The notes under the pieces are model-generated. The model was not told the DNA's origin and did no database searches. It saw nothing but the letters and a program-made list of their open reading frames with translations. 64,000 nt of DNA from Glebionis coronaria (taxonomy: Eukaryota; Streptophyta; Magnoliopsida; Asterales; Asteraceae), in assembly GCA_025667525.1 (NCBI GenBank), contig CM046874.1, forward strand, positions 658,892,963 through 658,956,962, read 5' to 3'. Of this stretch, positions 23,992-34,952 are shown piece after piece (the stretch's first letter is position 1; each line of letters opens with the position of its first letter). Both the position numbers and the translations under genes were made by a program.

Positions 23992-24690
23992 TAGAGGGGT
24001 GAGTATGGTTCGGTTTGGTTCGGTTTTTGTATAAAACTAAAACCAAACCAATAAATTCTGGTTTCTTATTTTTAGGAACCATTTGGTTTCGGTTTTATGT
24101 CGGTTTGGTTTTTCGGTTTTCAATTTACTTTCGGTTTGGTTTTTCGGTTTTTTCGGTTCCTATATGATTTATCGAGCTTCGCTTTTACAAGTCGATTTTG
24201 AATATACAATAAACCGACACGTTAAAAGCTTTAAATAAACAATAACAACAAGAAACACAACATTAACAATAAGGAAAAAATATCATATAAAATCCTAAAA
24301 AAATCATTTATGTGTATAAATCAACACAATAGCAACGATAAAAACCTAATTAAAAAACAATCGAAAGAAAACTTATTATTTAGTCATGTTTAATAAGCAT
24401 ATGAAATAATGATTAGTTATTAAACATGATAGAATTAATCTAACGTAGCATATTTAACGTCCATTAGCTTCGACGTGCAGGTATATATATATTCTCATGT
24501 TTATAAAGATCGATTTGGTTTATATCGGTTTTTCTTTAATGCTAAAACCAAACCGAACCAAAAACGGTTTTTTCAAAATGCAAAAACCGAACTATTGGTT
24601 TTTCAATCGATTTCGATTTTTTAGGTTTCGATTCTTCGGTTTTTTTCGGTTTAGGTTTAGGTTTAGGTTTTCGGTTTCTTACCTACCCTA
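23992..24690. mobile_element. hAT-like non-autonomous element
   Basis: Ends TAGAGGGGTGAGTA and, from the right, TAGGGTAGGTAAG, with an imperfect 8-bp flank pair AATAATAC/AATGACAC (23984-23991, 24691-24698). The subterminal regions are arrays of CGGTTT and its complement. No transposase is present. The TAGGG ends and 8-bp flank fit hAT. Confidence 0.7.
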
Positions 24691-24791
24691 AATGACACCG
24701 TAATATAGTCATGAGTAATATTTGACATGTAATAATTGCGGCTTTATAACACACTTATATACTTTTAATTTATTTGTTATTGTGTTTACAT

Positions 24792-24855
24792 GACAAAGCA
24801 ATGTGCATCATCTATTTATTGATGACAGAGCAATGTGTATTATCTATTTATTGAT
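24792..24855. repeat. 32-bp tandem duplication
   Basis: Two adjacent 32-bp units beginning GACAAAGCAATGTG and GACAGAGCAATGTG, differing at three positions. Confidence 0.9.
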
Positions 24856-24870
24856 CCTCACACCGATCAA

Positions 24871-25055
24871 TAGAAATATAATGAGAATATTTTATTTAAG
24901 GATTACAAATTACGTTAAGTTTAAAATGTCTAACATAATCAAATTCTACTTAATAACATATTTTTTTTATCACACAACTAGAAAATCTTACGAATTTTTT
25001 ACTATAATTTTTCCCGCACATAGTTTAGGAGTTTTAATGACAACTAGTATGATAC
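24871..25055 (+). repeat. Diverged repeat, copy A
   Basis: It aligns in the same orientation with 58849-59035 through GTTAAGTTTAAAATGTC, TAACATAATCAAATTCTACT, ACATATTTTTT..ATCACA and TTTTCCCG..TAGTTT. The class is unknown: no ends or coding sequence were found. Confidence 0.7.
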
Positions 25056-25109
25056 ATGCGTAATGCGGCGATAAATATCATTGTTTTTTTAAAATAAATT
25101 ATATCAAAC

Positions 25110-25869
25110 TTTGGCCATTTTACTATTATATTATCATGTGTGACGTATGGGTGCATCCTAGTTACATGTTTCAGTCAGGATTTCATGGTGAATGTGGTGT
25201 GTACCTTGCATCCTTCACAAGGAGTTGATCCCTCCTACCCACTGACCAGTTAATTAGGGGCAACCCCTCTAATTGCATGATGAAGTCTCCCCTCCAAGTA
25301 TTCATGCACGTTGTTGACCTCATGACCTATATTGACTATTATGGTACATTAACTAATACAGATTTTTTATAAGTAACATAAGCTATGTTTTCAGAACTAA
25401 AACCAGTTAACATGACAAATAACTAGGTCTTCCAGGACTTATTCATTTCCGCTGCCATTCATGCTTTATATTCTTTATATGATTTTATACTCTATGTTTT
25501 TTCATGCTTAATTGTATATCCGTACACTAAGCGTTATGCTCAGCCGTCTACTTTTTCATGTTCCCAAACGGCAGGTACCCAAGGACGCAAGTAGGAACTC
25601 CAGAGTATGTGCATTCGGATTGGAAGCTATCCGACCTCTTTTACCTTATGCATTTATTCCTACTTTATCATACTTTACATCTTTTGGACATTGTTTAGTC
25701 ATTTCCATGTACAGTACTTATATTGCTTGTTTTTTGAGTTACTAGACTACCGATGTTTGATTCCGGTATTTCTATTTATGGCCATGAATGTTTAGACATT
25801 TACCTTGCATGCTTTGATGATACGCCACAATTTACTATAGCACTCTATCCTATTAAATGGGGTGTTACA
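25110..25869 (+). repeat. Truncated Tekay-like LTR (3' part)
   Basis: It starts inside the LTR at TTGGCCAT (compare 4175) and runs to the end AATGGGGTGTTACA. It keeps the CATCCTTCACAAGGAGTTGATC and CCGTACACTAAGCGTTATGC blocks. Its left two thirds are missing. Confidence 0.88.
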
Positions 25870-26225
25870 TCAAGAGCCTATAGTAGATAGGTGATTGGAG
25901 TTTGTGTGGTTTCTTTGATCTAAATTTGTGGGTTTTTTTAAGAATCAAGGAGCTCGTTTTTCAAAAATTTTGTGTTTTTTATGGTTTAATCTTTCCAAAT
26001 ATCATCTACATAGTTGTGTAGTGATTTGGGATACTTATTTTGGTTAAAAACAAAAAAAAAATTGCTTTTGGATCAATTTATGGTGAAAAATATCGTATTT
26101 CCTCTTTGATATCCGAGATCCTATTTCAGTGCAAAATTCCAAACTTAGAAATCCTCCATATTCCGAATTGGCCATCATTGCATTATTCAGAATCGAAGAT
26201 ATTCAGAATTGGACATTCCGAATCA

Positions 26226-26640
26226 AAAATATTCAGAATTCGAGGTTTTGTCAATTTTCCGAATCCAACATTTATGTTATTCAGATTCCAGCATTTCCAC
26301 TTTTTCCGAATCCAGCATATCTGTTTTTCCGAATCCAGCATATCTGTTTTTCCGAATCCAGCATATCTGTTTTTCCGAATCCATCATTTCCATTTTTTTC
26401 TGAATCCAACATTTCCATTTTCCGAATCCAGCATTTCTGTTATTCGGAATCCAGCGTTTCAGTTACTCCGAATCCAGCATTTCCACTTTTTCCAAATCCA
26501 GCATATCTGTTTTTCTGAATCCAGCATTTCCATTTTTTTCCGAATCCAGCATTTCCATTTTCTGAATCCAGTTTGCATTTTCCGAATCCAGCATTTACAT
26601 TATTCCGAAAATTTAAGTTAACATATTCCGAAAATTCAAG
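26226..26640 (+). repeat. Minisatellite in a Copia leader
   Basis: About 15 degenerate copies of a 22-24 bp unit, TTCCGAATCCAGCATTTCC and variants such as TATCTGTTTTTCCGAATCC. The second copy of the block (51135-51320) has fewer units. Overlapping open frames here (26040-26621 plus others) only reflect the repeat. Confidence 0.9.
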
Positions 26641-27142
26641 AAGGTCGAATATTCTGAAAACTGGTAGCAAGACTATTCCGAAAACTTGAAGAAACATATT
26701 CCGAATTTTGTGTTCGAGTAATTTTTAGATTTAGCCACTAGTTTCGGAACATCGTTTCGAAAAAAAAATTTGGCAGGATAAGCATAGTAAAATTTATTTT
26801 TTCTTAGACCATTTTTAGGCGAATAAAGCTTCGATTTCAAATTTTGGCGATATAAAAAAACTTTCGACCCAAAATTCAAATTATTAGGCCATTTTAGGTT
26901 TTATTTTTCGTCAAAAATTTTCACTTTTAAAATTTTTTACCTACTAGTTATTGGCTTTCTAACTCGAATTAAAAATTTGGTGACTCAAAAATTTTCGGTT
27001 TACCGTTATATCAGACTGGGGAATTTATTGTCGGACTGAGAAAAAATCAAAATTTTTGGACTTTCAACCATAATCAAATCACAACACATCTACTAAGATC
27101 CGTAATCCATAGACATCATATCCTCTTCGTGACATCCGTTCA

Positions 27143-27634
27143 ATGGACACTGAGATGAATAAAGAGAAGATGCAGAATCCAACGGTTCAGACAAATACTG
27201 TGACTCCAATCAGTAAACCTACTAACAAGGATTCTACAGCCAAAACCGTTCATGCAATCAAATACAAGATGTCGAAATCAAAAGAAATATGCATGGAACA
27301 CTTAACGTTGCTTCAGTCACACCTTCAGATTCTTTCAAGAGAAGATCTATAAGGCAGTGGTCTTGAAATTGGATTCAAACGGGTATTCGCTCTACTATTT
27401 GGTCAAGAAGTTGATACATTCACCAGAACGATGCTACTTAATGTGTACCATCTTCAACAACAACTTGACAGAGATGATTTTCAAGAGAATGAATCCATGG
27501 AGGTCTTTTTAGCTCTCAACAATCAGTTCCGGCGATTCATTGACTCTAGTGGCTTATCTACCAACGATCGAGAGTTCACAAGTACATACTTTGTCAAATA
27601 TACTCTCGCAGTTTTAGGTCAATTCAGCGCCTAA
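27143..27634 (+). pseudogene. Copia gag, 5' part, copy 1
   Basis: It resembles the N-terminal part of a gag common in Asteraceae Copia elements (strings LQSHLQILSREDL, NNQFRRFID, FTSTYFVKYT). It carries a TAA at codon 70 that copy 2 (51862-52353) lacks. Genuine gag ends at 27611. The last residues run into the Sirevirus LTR at 27612, which has the 5-bp flank CGCAG. Confidence 0.75.
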
Positions 27635-28491
27635 TGATCTCACTGATGGATTTGAATAACAATTAGCCTAAGGGAAACATTATCCTTTAACATAATGAAG
27701 TCACTGACTGAACAATCACTTAGTGAGTTACCTTCGAGTTCCTAGACTGATTCTAAAGAAACACTCGAGCATTCAGAGAGGCGAAGTTCAATGAATGATG
27801 CATCTAAGACAAAGAAGAAGGTGATGGGTTCAGTGAGTTGTGGCGATAGACACACTGAACCCCATACGATCTCCCTGAAGAAACAAGCATCCTCAAAGAC
27901 TGAAGTAAACGCGGGATAAGTTGAATTGTGATAAGATGTAGTACATCACACAATTAGCGTGACTTACCCTTTTGGGATAGATAGGGTACTGACAGTGTAA
28001 AAGGACTTATGTCCTAATACTTAGAATAGGCTAAGACAAGATTGTACACTGTACCAATAAGACAAGAATTGCACATGGGCAGTCCTTTGTCTTGTATCTA
28101 CCTTTGCTTCTATAAATAGGATGGTTATAAAAGGAGAGAATCAAGTTTGTGCACTAAATGCTTTACACATTCACAAACAAAGTTCTCTCTTCCAAATACG
28201 ATCAAACTCACTTGAGTTCTAAACTCTTGTTGATAGAATCGTCAAGCTTAGCAATCGTTAGGATTGGTTTAGCTTGTTAGTGAGGAGATCATCAAACACA
28301 CGTTGTCTATTCAATCCCTATTGTAGCTTCGCATACAATAGGGTATAATTCTTTAATAAATTTAAGAGTTAAACGTTGAAAACCTTTTGTGTTATTTACT
28401 TTACATTGTCTTTTGTTTTTACATTACTTTACCATGAGTTAGGTCTATACTTAGTATTCTTAAGTATAGCACTAATTACAAGGGACCAACA
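27612..28491 (+). repeat. 5' LTR of Sirevirus-like element 2
   Basis: 880 bp, starting TTTTAGGTCA (a worn TGTT start) and ending GGGACCAACA, followed two bases later by the primer site. It is equal in length and very similar to 52331-53210. A TATA box (TATAAATAGG) lies at 28111. Confidence 0.82.
28111..28118 (+). promoter_or_regulatory. TATA box in the 5' LTR
   Basis: TATAAATA, placed 500 bp into the LTR. The counterpart in the second LTR copy is 52830-52837. Confidence 0.7.
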
Positions 28492-28493
28492 TG

Positions 28494-28505
28494 TGGTATC
28501 AGAGC
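28494..28505 (+). promoter_or_regulatory. Primer binding site (initiator Met tRNA)
   Basis: TGGTATCAGAGC, a perfect match to the usual plant Copia primer site, two bases after the LTR. Confidence 0.9.
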
Positions 28506-28563
28506 GGTAGGATTATAAAACTTTTTAACTACCGTCTCAAAGTTTTTAAAACCTTGATCCATT

Positions 28564-29663
28564 ATGGCTGAAAGTAATATACCTCAACTTGTTAACAAAA
28601 AGGGTGCCAGTTACTCTGTTAATGCTCCTAAGTTAGAAGTTGAAAGATTTAATAAATGGAAGAAAATAATGATATGTTATTTGATGGGAATGGAACCTTA
28701 TTACATTACTTGTATTAAGAATGGTTCATTAAAACCAAAAACAGCAGCAGGTGATGACAAACCTAAAAACCAATGGTTTGACGATGAAAGGAGAGTGGTT
28801 AATCAAGACCAACGTCTCAAAAGAATCATAATATCTTGTCTTCCTGACGATATTATGGAGGTTGTCATCGAGTGTGAGATGGCCAAAGAGACTTGCACAG
28901 ATCTTGTTCATAGTTTCGAAGGACCATCCGACACTAAGGAAAATCGGATCATGGACCTGAAGTTAGAATATAACACTTTTAGGGCCAAACCATCTGAAAC
29001 ACTTCCTTAGACTTATTCCATATATAAGACCTTGCTCAATGAGCTATCAAATGACGGGGTAAAACTGTCTAAACATGAAATCAATGTTGGTTTTGTGAAC
29101 AGTCTCCCTGAAAAATGGCTTGGTTTCTCTCAAGGACTGAGAAATGCCAATCACATTCAGACTCAGGATCTAGCAGATGTCTATGGACGATTTATCTGTG
29201 AAGATAATCTAATAAATAGAAGATATCCTGAGTCTAAGAAGGCCTTAATTATAGACACCTCAGCCAAACCAACTCCTGTTGATCATGGACCCATTACAAC
29301 TGCTTTTACTCAAATACAATTGTTCAAGACTTTTAGGAGACCTCAAACGATGAGGTTGATGAAAGATCTAGTACTCAATACATAAGGGATCTAAATAGGA
29401 AATTTCATGAAAGGGCCATGTTGGCAAATACCAAACGATATATCAAAAGAACTAGATTTGGTGGAAATCAATCCACTGAGGGAGTGGATTGTTACCGATG
29501 TGGTAAAATTGGGCATTTTGCAAAATATTGTCTTTCAAAAACTCCATTGGCCTCATATAAAAGTCAAAATTCATCATCAGGAAATGACAATTTTCAACCT
29601 AACTGTACACCAAAATTGATTCAGGCTTCTCCAATTAACCGAAGTTTTCAAAATAATAAGTAA
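28564..29663 (+). pseudogene. Copia gag of element 2
   Basis: It starts MAESNIPQLVNKKG. The capsid region holds the string NGSLKPK and a UBN2-like core (LPDDIMEVV, KTLLNELSNDGVKLS). It ends with a zinc knuckle C-x2-C-x4-H-x4-C (CYRCGKIGHFAKYC, 29491-29535). It is broken by a TAG after codon 148 and a frameshift near 29390. Normally gag packages the RNA in a cytoplasmic particle. Confidence 0.85.
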
Positions 29664-29924
29664 ATTGAGAAGGATTATAGGTTTGAGTACAAAAAGGTCA
29701 AAGCAAAGCTTGCACTTTTAGAAGCTCGACCCTCAAATACTCAGACTCAAAAACCTCCTCAGAATAAAGCCAAAGGTCTGGTAGCTAAAACCTTTGATTG
29801 GGATGATTAAGACTTGTCCTAAGAAGATGAGGAAGTAAGATATCAAGTGTTGATGGCTATAGCTGATGATTAACTATCTGTTGGAAAGAGTCATGCTCGA
29901 AATGGAGAATGGGTTGACATCACC

Positions 29925-31412
29925 ATGAGAAAGGTAAACATGCTCCTCTCTGTGGATGAAGAGTCTGATTGGAAAAGGTTCCTTAAGTATATAAATATTG
30001 ACTTATCATTTGTTGAAGAGCAGAGACTAAACCTTCTTTCAAAATATAATAAACTTGTTTTTGAATTAAACAAATGTAGAGAAGATTTATTGATTTTGAA
30101 ACAAGCCAAACTTGAAGCAGTAAGCTGTCAACTTCAGAACACTAAACTTACTAAAATTAATCATGCTCTTCAAGAACAACTTAAGGAAGAAAAGCGCATC
30201 AATGAGAAGTGTACTAATAGCTCTACCTTAGCCTCTCAGTGTATAAACAGGCAAATTCTTGCCAAAAAGAAGAAAATTCTTGGGGCACGCCAATTCACTG
30301 AGAAACCACTTACTAAGGAATTGAGTGAAAAAGCATTTCTCCCAGCCTCAATGGGGTTTGATCATGAAATGATACCCAAGTCAAAAGACTGGGTGGAAAT
30401 ATCAAACCCTGAGAGTGTGTTACCTAACTTTGATACTGGCAAAATATTAATACCTGAATCTCAGGCTGTTAATGAATTACTTGGTCTTAATGAGAAGACT
30501 GATGTCCCTAATAAATCCAGTAACACTGAACCATCAAGTGTTGCTGAGGACATTCAGACTCCTCTTCCACCTTTGAAAACTCTTCAAGGGGCAAGTCCAT
30601 GTTCTGAACTAAGTCCATTATCTTATCAAGAACACTCACCTAAAGGAAGAGCTGGATTAGGTTGTCCTGAACAAACAAAGCCTGATTCAAAAGAGACATC
30701 AAGTCACACTGAGTCAGGAACTGTCACTGAGAAAACAACCAAACCTATCTCTCCCTGAGGGACTCCCACGAACTTAGTCAACTCCATTCCTATTGTAAAT
30801 CAAGAGGAGTTGAGTAGATTGTTCCAACTATTCTTGGAAGAGAAGCTGAACTCAACCTCTAAATCTTAGGGTAAATCCTCTGTGTCCTCACAGCCTGAAT
30901 CATCAAAAAGAAACAAAACTGAACCTGAGTCTTCCAAGAAGGTTAAAACAAAGAAACCCTCATGTGAATTATGTGACTACACAAATTCATACCAATGATG
31001 ATTGTTTTAGATTCCTCTATTGCATGAAGTGTAAAAGTGAAGATCACAGGACAGCAGATCATGAAATACACATGGCTTCTATTAGATATGCTAATAGTTA
31101 TAAAGCTCAGCCTTACAACTATGGGCCCGCCTCTAAACAAATCAAGAAATCCAAGGCTAAGCCTTTCCCACCATGTACACATTGTGGCATCTCTGATCAT
31201 AGGCCTGATGATTATATATACTACCCTGAGTGTGAAATTTGTGGAAGCTATGATCATACTACCTCAGGACACAATAGGATAATTATGGTCAGGAGAGGCA
31301 TGCTAGCTGAGTCATCCCAAAATACTGAATCCTCAGTAGGACTAAGCTGCAACATATGTGGAAGCAATGTTCATTCCACCTCAGACCATGCTGAGTTTGA
31401 ATACGTAATAAG
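29925..31412 (+). pseudogene. Coiled-coil and zinc-finger array region of element 2
   Basis: 29925-30758 (277 codons) is Lys/Glu/Leu-rich and probably a coiled coil in its first 110 residues, then Ser/Pro/Thr-rich. After stops and a frameshift, 30964-31412 carries an array of C-x2-C-x4-H-type units (CMKCKSEDH, CTHCGISDH, CEICGSYDH, CNICGSNVH), each followed by a second His. Such arrays lie between gag and protease in Asteraceae Sireviruses. Their function is not established. The array is cut at 31412 by the Athila-type insertion and continues at 42978 with an Arg-rich stretch. Confidence 0.7.
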
Positions 31413-34200
31413 TGTGTAAACACTTATCCTTTTGCCACTAAAATCAAGGAAAAACAAGACCTAATCATGTGTTTTATATCGTAAAAGTCGGAATTACGCG
31501 TGGTTTTATGTGTTTGCGTTAAAATAGGTACAAATGATCAAAAGAAGAGAAAACACGGGATTTCACGGTCAAATGTTGAAGAAAAGTCCAAGAAAGAGAT
31601 GAAGACAAAGTCAAAGACCAAAAGTGTGCCCAAGTTCACGAAAACCGGCTAAACCGACACGAGTTTGAAGAAAATAAACAAGAAAGCCGAAATCGAGCTC
31701 GTTTTTAGCGGATTTAATATTTATGGAGTTAAACGGGCTTGCGGGTCCCACATTTGGGTATTGGGCCCAGAGGCCCATTAAGATTTTTTAAGTTCTTTAA
31801 AATATGGACCAAAGCCCATTTGGTGAAACAAAATGAGACGGATTGTAATTTTGGGCCCAAGCCCAATAAGTTGCACAAGTTATGGGACGTTTTGCTGGTC
31901 AAAATTTGGGTCAACAAACTCCACACGATTCACCCAACCTTTTTATCTCACAAGTTATTCACCCTTTGGTCAACCCAACTTTCCAACCCTCACACGTTTT
32001 TACTCACCCACTCACGTTTTAATAAAGTGTATTTTACCCTCCCCACCCACTCGATACAAACGAGAATAATCACAACTCACTTCATCTCCTTCTCTCTCAA
32101 CACAGCCTCCTTTTTACCCTCCTCAAAATCCTAAATCACCCATATCAAAATTACCAACGAAAATTAGGGCTTTTATCTCAAGTGTGTAATTCACACGGAT
32201 GGGGATTAAATCCCCATCTTTTTCGCAGCAAACACCAAGGAGTGGTCCTCTCACGTGGCTATTTCCTTTGTTTTGATTGGTGAAAACAAATCACCAATAC
32301 CCATCCACCAATATAAATCCTCCACATCAGCATAAACAAACACAACAAACACACCCACATGCCACAAGGGCAATCCGTGGCTCATGATTTAATTTCAGCC
32401 GTTTGATGAGAAGAGAAGAAAGAGAAGATGGAATAAGCGGCCAGGATTTGAAGCTTACTCTTGAAGCTATGAAGAGAGTTTCTAGGGTTTCTCTATAAAA
32501 ACCCTTCATCTGTAATTTTAGAGGGAGCACTTTTACTATTATTTTTTTTAATTCACTCCAAATTAGTTCAGGTTTAATGTATTTTCTTTAATTTTCAGTA
32601 ATTGTACTCTTTTTATTATTAATGAAAAGTAGATTTTAATTAATTAATTCGTGTCTCATTTTAATTTTCTGCCAACTTTAATTCATCCTTAATCTATTTC
32701 TTTTTTGATACTGTTGGTTTTTATTTCGATTAAATATAATATATAAAAAAATAATAATAAAAGAAAGTGAGAAATTATTTTCCCCACTTGAAAATTATCA
32801 AGGTTACTGTTCGAAGAAGCTACTGTTGATGGTTCGACTGGTTTGAGTGCTTGGGTCGAGATGGTGATGTTGATGATTTGAGGTGGTGTTCGGTTTGTTC
32901 ACAAAGACGACTCAACGCCGATCTTCATCTCAACGGTTTCGTCATCAAGGTTCTAGTCTCTTTTAATATTTGTTAGTTTTAATTTAAGGGTATTAATTTG
33001 CTTATTAGTTATTAGTTTGTTGAATCTGCTTTAGAATTATTGGTTTTGTTTAGTTTTATATATATTTTGGTTTGGCTGGATCTGCTTAATTTTCAGTAGT
33101 ATGCTTATTAGGATTTAAGTTTAGATAAGATTTGGGTTTAATCTGCTTTGTTTTTATTAGTTATATGCTTATTAGTTTTCAGTTTTTTATCTGCTTATGT
33201 TGTTACTGTTCGGAGTACTGTTTGGATCTGCTTATGTTATTTGGTTGATGATTTATATGTTGCTATTTTGAGTTTGTTTGGTTATATCTGCTTTTGGTTT
33301 GTTTACATTTTTATATGTCTGCTTAGTTTTTATTTGTTTGGATTAATATAGTTTCAACTGCTCTTGTTTTATTTGGTTTAATTTTTATAGTTTGCTTATT
33401 TTTAGTATAAGTTCTTATTAGCTTATTGCTTATTTTGTTTCAGCTTTTTATTTATTTTATTTGCGTATTTGGTTCATGTCCTAGCTTATTTGGTTTCTTC
33501 TTATTAGTTTTTTTTATTACTGCATAAAAAATCAACAAACCCAATTGGTCTGTGGGGTTTAAGCTGTTTGGTTTTTAATCTGTCCAAAAATTCCAAAAAA
33601 AAAATAGTTAGCAAAAAAAAATAATTAGCAAAAAAAAAATTATTCGTCTGTCAAGGGCTCGAACCCTAGACCTCTCGCATAGCAACAATACAACACAACC
33701 ATCTCAGCTAGGCTTGTTTTTATGTTCTTTTTTACTTCATTAAATTAATATAGGGTATTTTTCTTTGGCACTTTTTATTAATTAGTTTTAAATACAAGTT
33801 TTTAGTTTTAATTAAATTAAATTAAGAGTTTTTATTTGAGATTTCTTTTATAAATTTTTTATAAAAAAAAAATAAAAAGATAAAAAAATATTTTATTTAA
33901 ATTAGTTTTAAGATTTAGTTCAAATTTCTTTAGTTTTAAATTAATATAGTTTTGTTTAAAATTAGATTTCATTTAAAGTGTTTTATTAAAAATAGTTTTA
34001 AGTACATTTCTTTTACATTAAAATTTTTAGCTTTATTTAAGTTTCAAATTAGTTTATTAAATTTAAATTAGATTTGTTTTAAAATAGTTTTTATTAGTTT
34101 ATTCTTTTAAATTAGATTAAATAGTTTTATTATTAAATAGTTTTTAAGTTTAAAAATGCCAAAAATATATTTCACCAAAAACAAATCTAAAACCCTTACA
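31413..34200 (+). repeat. 5' LTR of the Athila-type element
   Basis: It starts TGTGTAAACACTTATCC and ends near AACCCTTACA, just before an Asp-tRNA-like primer site. It contains twin hairpins (32182-32218), a TATA box (TATAAAT at 32312), T-rich repeats of TCTGCTTATTTGG type (about 33000-33520) and an antisense tRNA-like sequence (33648-33717). Short open frames within it have matching shadows in the 3' LTR and are not genes. Confidence 0.82.
33648..33717 (-). ncRNA. tRNA-like sequence with A and B boxes in the 5' LTR
   Basis: The minus strand reads an A box TAGCTGAGATGG (33699-33710) and a B box GGTTCGAGCCC (33655-33665), with 32 nt between them as in a tRNA gene. Three runs of nine or more T follow, suitable as Pol III terminators. 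The acceptor halves do not pair, so it is not a working tRNA. It looks like a tRNA-derived SINE head or relic. Confidence 0.6.
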
Positions 34201-34205
34201 TTAAA

Positions 34206-34219
34206 ATGACGCCGCTGCT
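34206..34219 (+). promoter_or_regulatory. Worn primer binding site (Asp tRNA type)
   Basis: TGACGCCGCTGCTG resembles the Athila primer site TGGCGCCGTTGCCG at 11 of 14 positions, five bases after the LTR end. Confidence 0.5.
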
Positions 34220-34952
34220 GCTTCGCTCGTACGATTGACGATTTTTCGTGAAGACGTTTGGATTCTGGGATCCGTTCGCTTTGAACGTTAATTTTCTTGC
34301 AACAAAATCAAAAATACAAAAAAAATCAAAAAGATTAAAATACAAAAAAATTAAAAAAACCAACAAAAGCAAATTCTTTCCTAAGATTTGCACCAAAAAA
34401 ATTAAAAAAAATACAAAAGTTATACTTTTTCCTAAAAGTATTACACCAAAAATATATTACGTATTAGTGTTATTTTTAGTTCGATTTCTTTCGTTTTTAT
34501 TGTGAACATATATTTTTCTAAAAAATACAAAAAAAAAATCATTTATTATATTATATTACGTAGCACAATAAATTTACCTACTTTTCAAATAAGGCCTTAG
34601 TTAGGATTTCATCACCTAACTATTGTATTCGAATCCTAAACGAAATAAAAAGGCAAAATAGATAAATACTAGTAAGACGTTTGAACTCGACATATACAAA
34701 CTATAAGGTGGGTATAAGGCGACGCGCTATAAAAGGCCGCCTAAGGAAAAAGGTTTTTAAGTGCTTTGTGCCACCTCGTTTCCCCGCTTGCTTGTGCGTA
34801 TATTGAGAGGGACAACCGATTATTGGTTTGCCAACTCAATTAGTATTAAGTATATATTTTTGTAGCTTTTTAATATTGCACCTCGAGAGGGAAAATCCTT
34901 TTCCTCTCAAAGTCGACCGAGGTCACCTACCTCATTCCAAAGTTTTAATTGT

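Noticed and set aside
24497..24691. 64-codon Phe/Arg-rich frame
   Set aside because: It translates the CGGTTT subterminal array of the hAT-like element.
26040..26621. Long overlapping open frames in several phases, rich in SES-I-FRIQH phrases
   Set aside because: They come from the 22-24 bp minisatellite, where every phase is open. The same repeat is shorter at 51135-51320.
26226..26640. CRISPR-like array
   Set aside because: Units are adjacent and degenerate, with no constant repeat and unique spacers, and the context is a plant retrotransposon leader.
31739..32134. 131-codon frame that recurs at 40558-40953
   Set aside because: Both copies lie inside LTRs of the Athila-type element. The recurrence only reflects LTR identity.
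33648..33717. A functional tRNA gene
   Set aside because: A and B boxes are present, but the acceptor arms do not pair and both copies sit inside LTRs.
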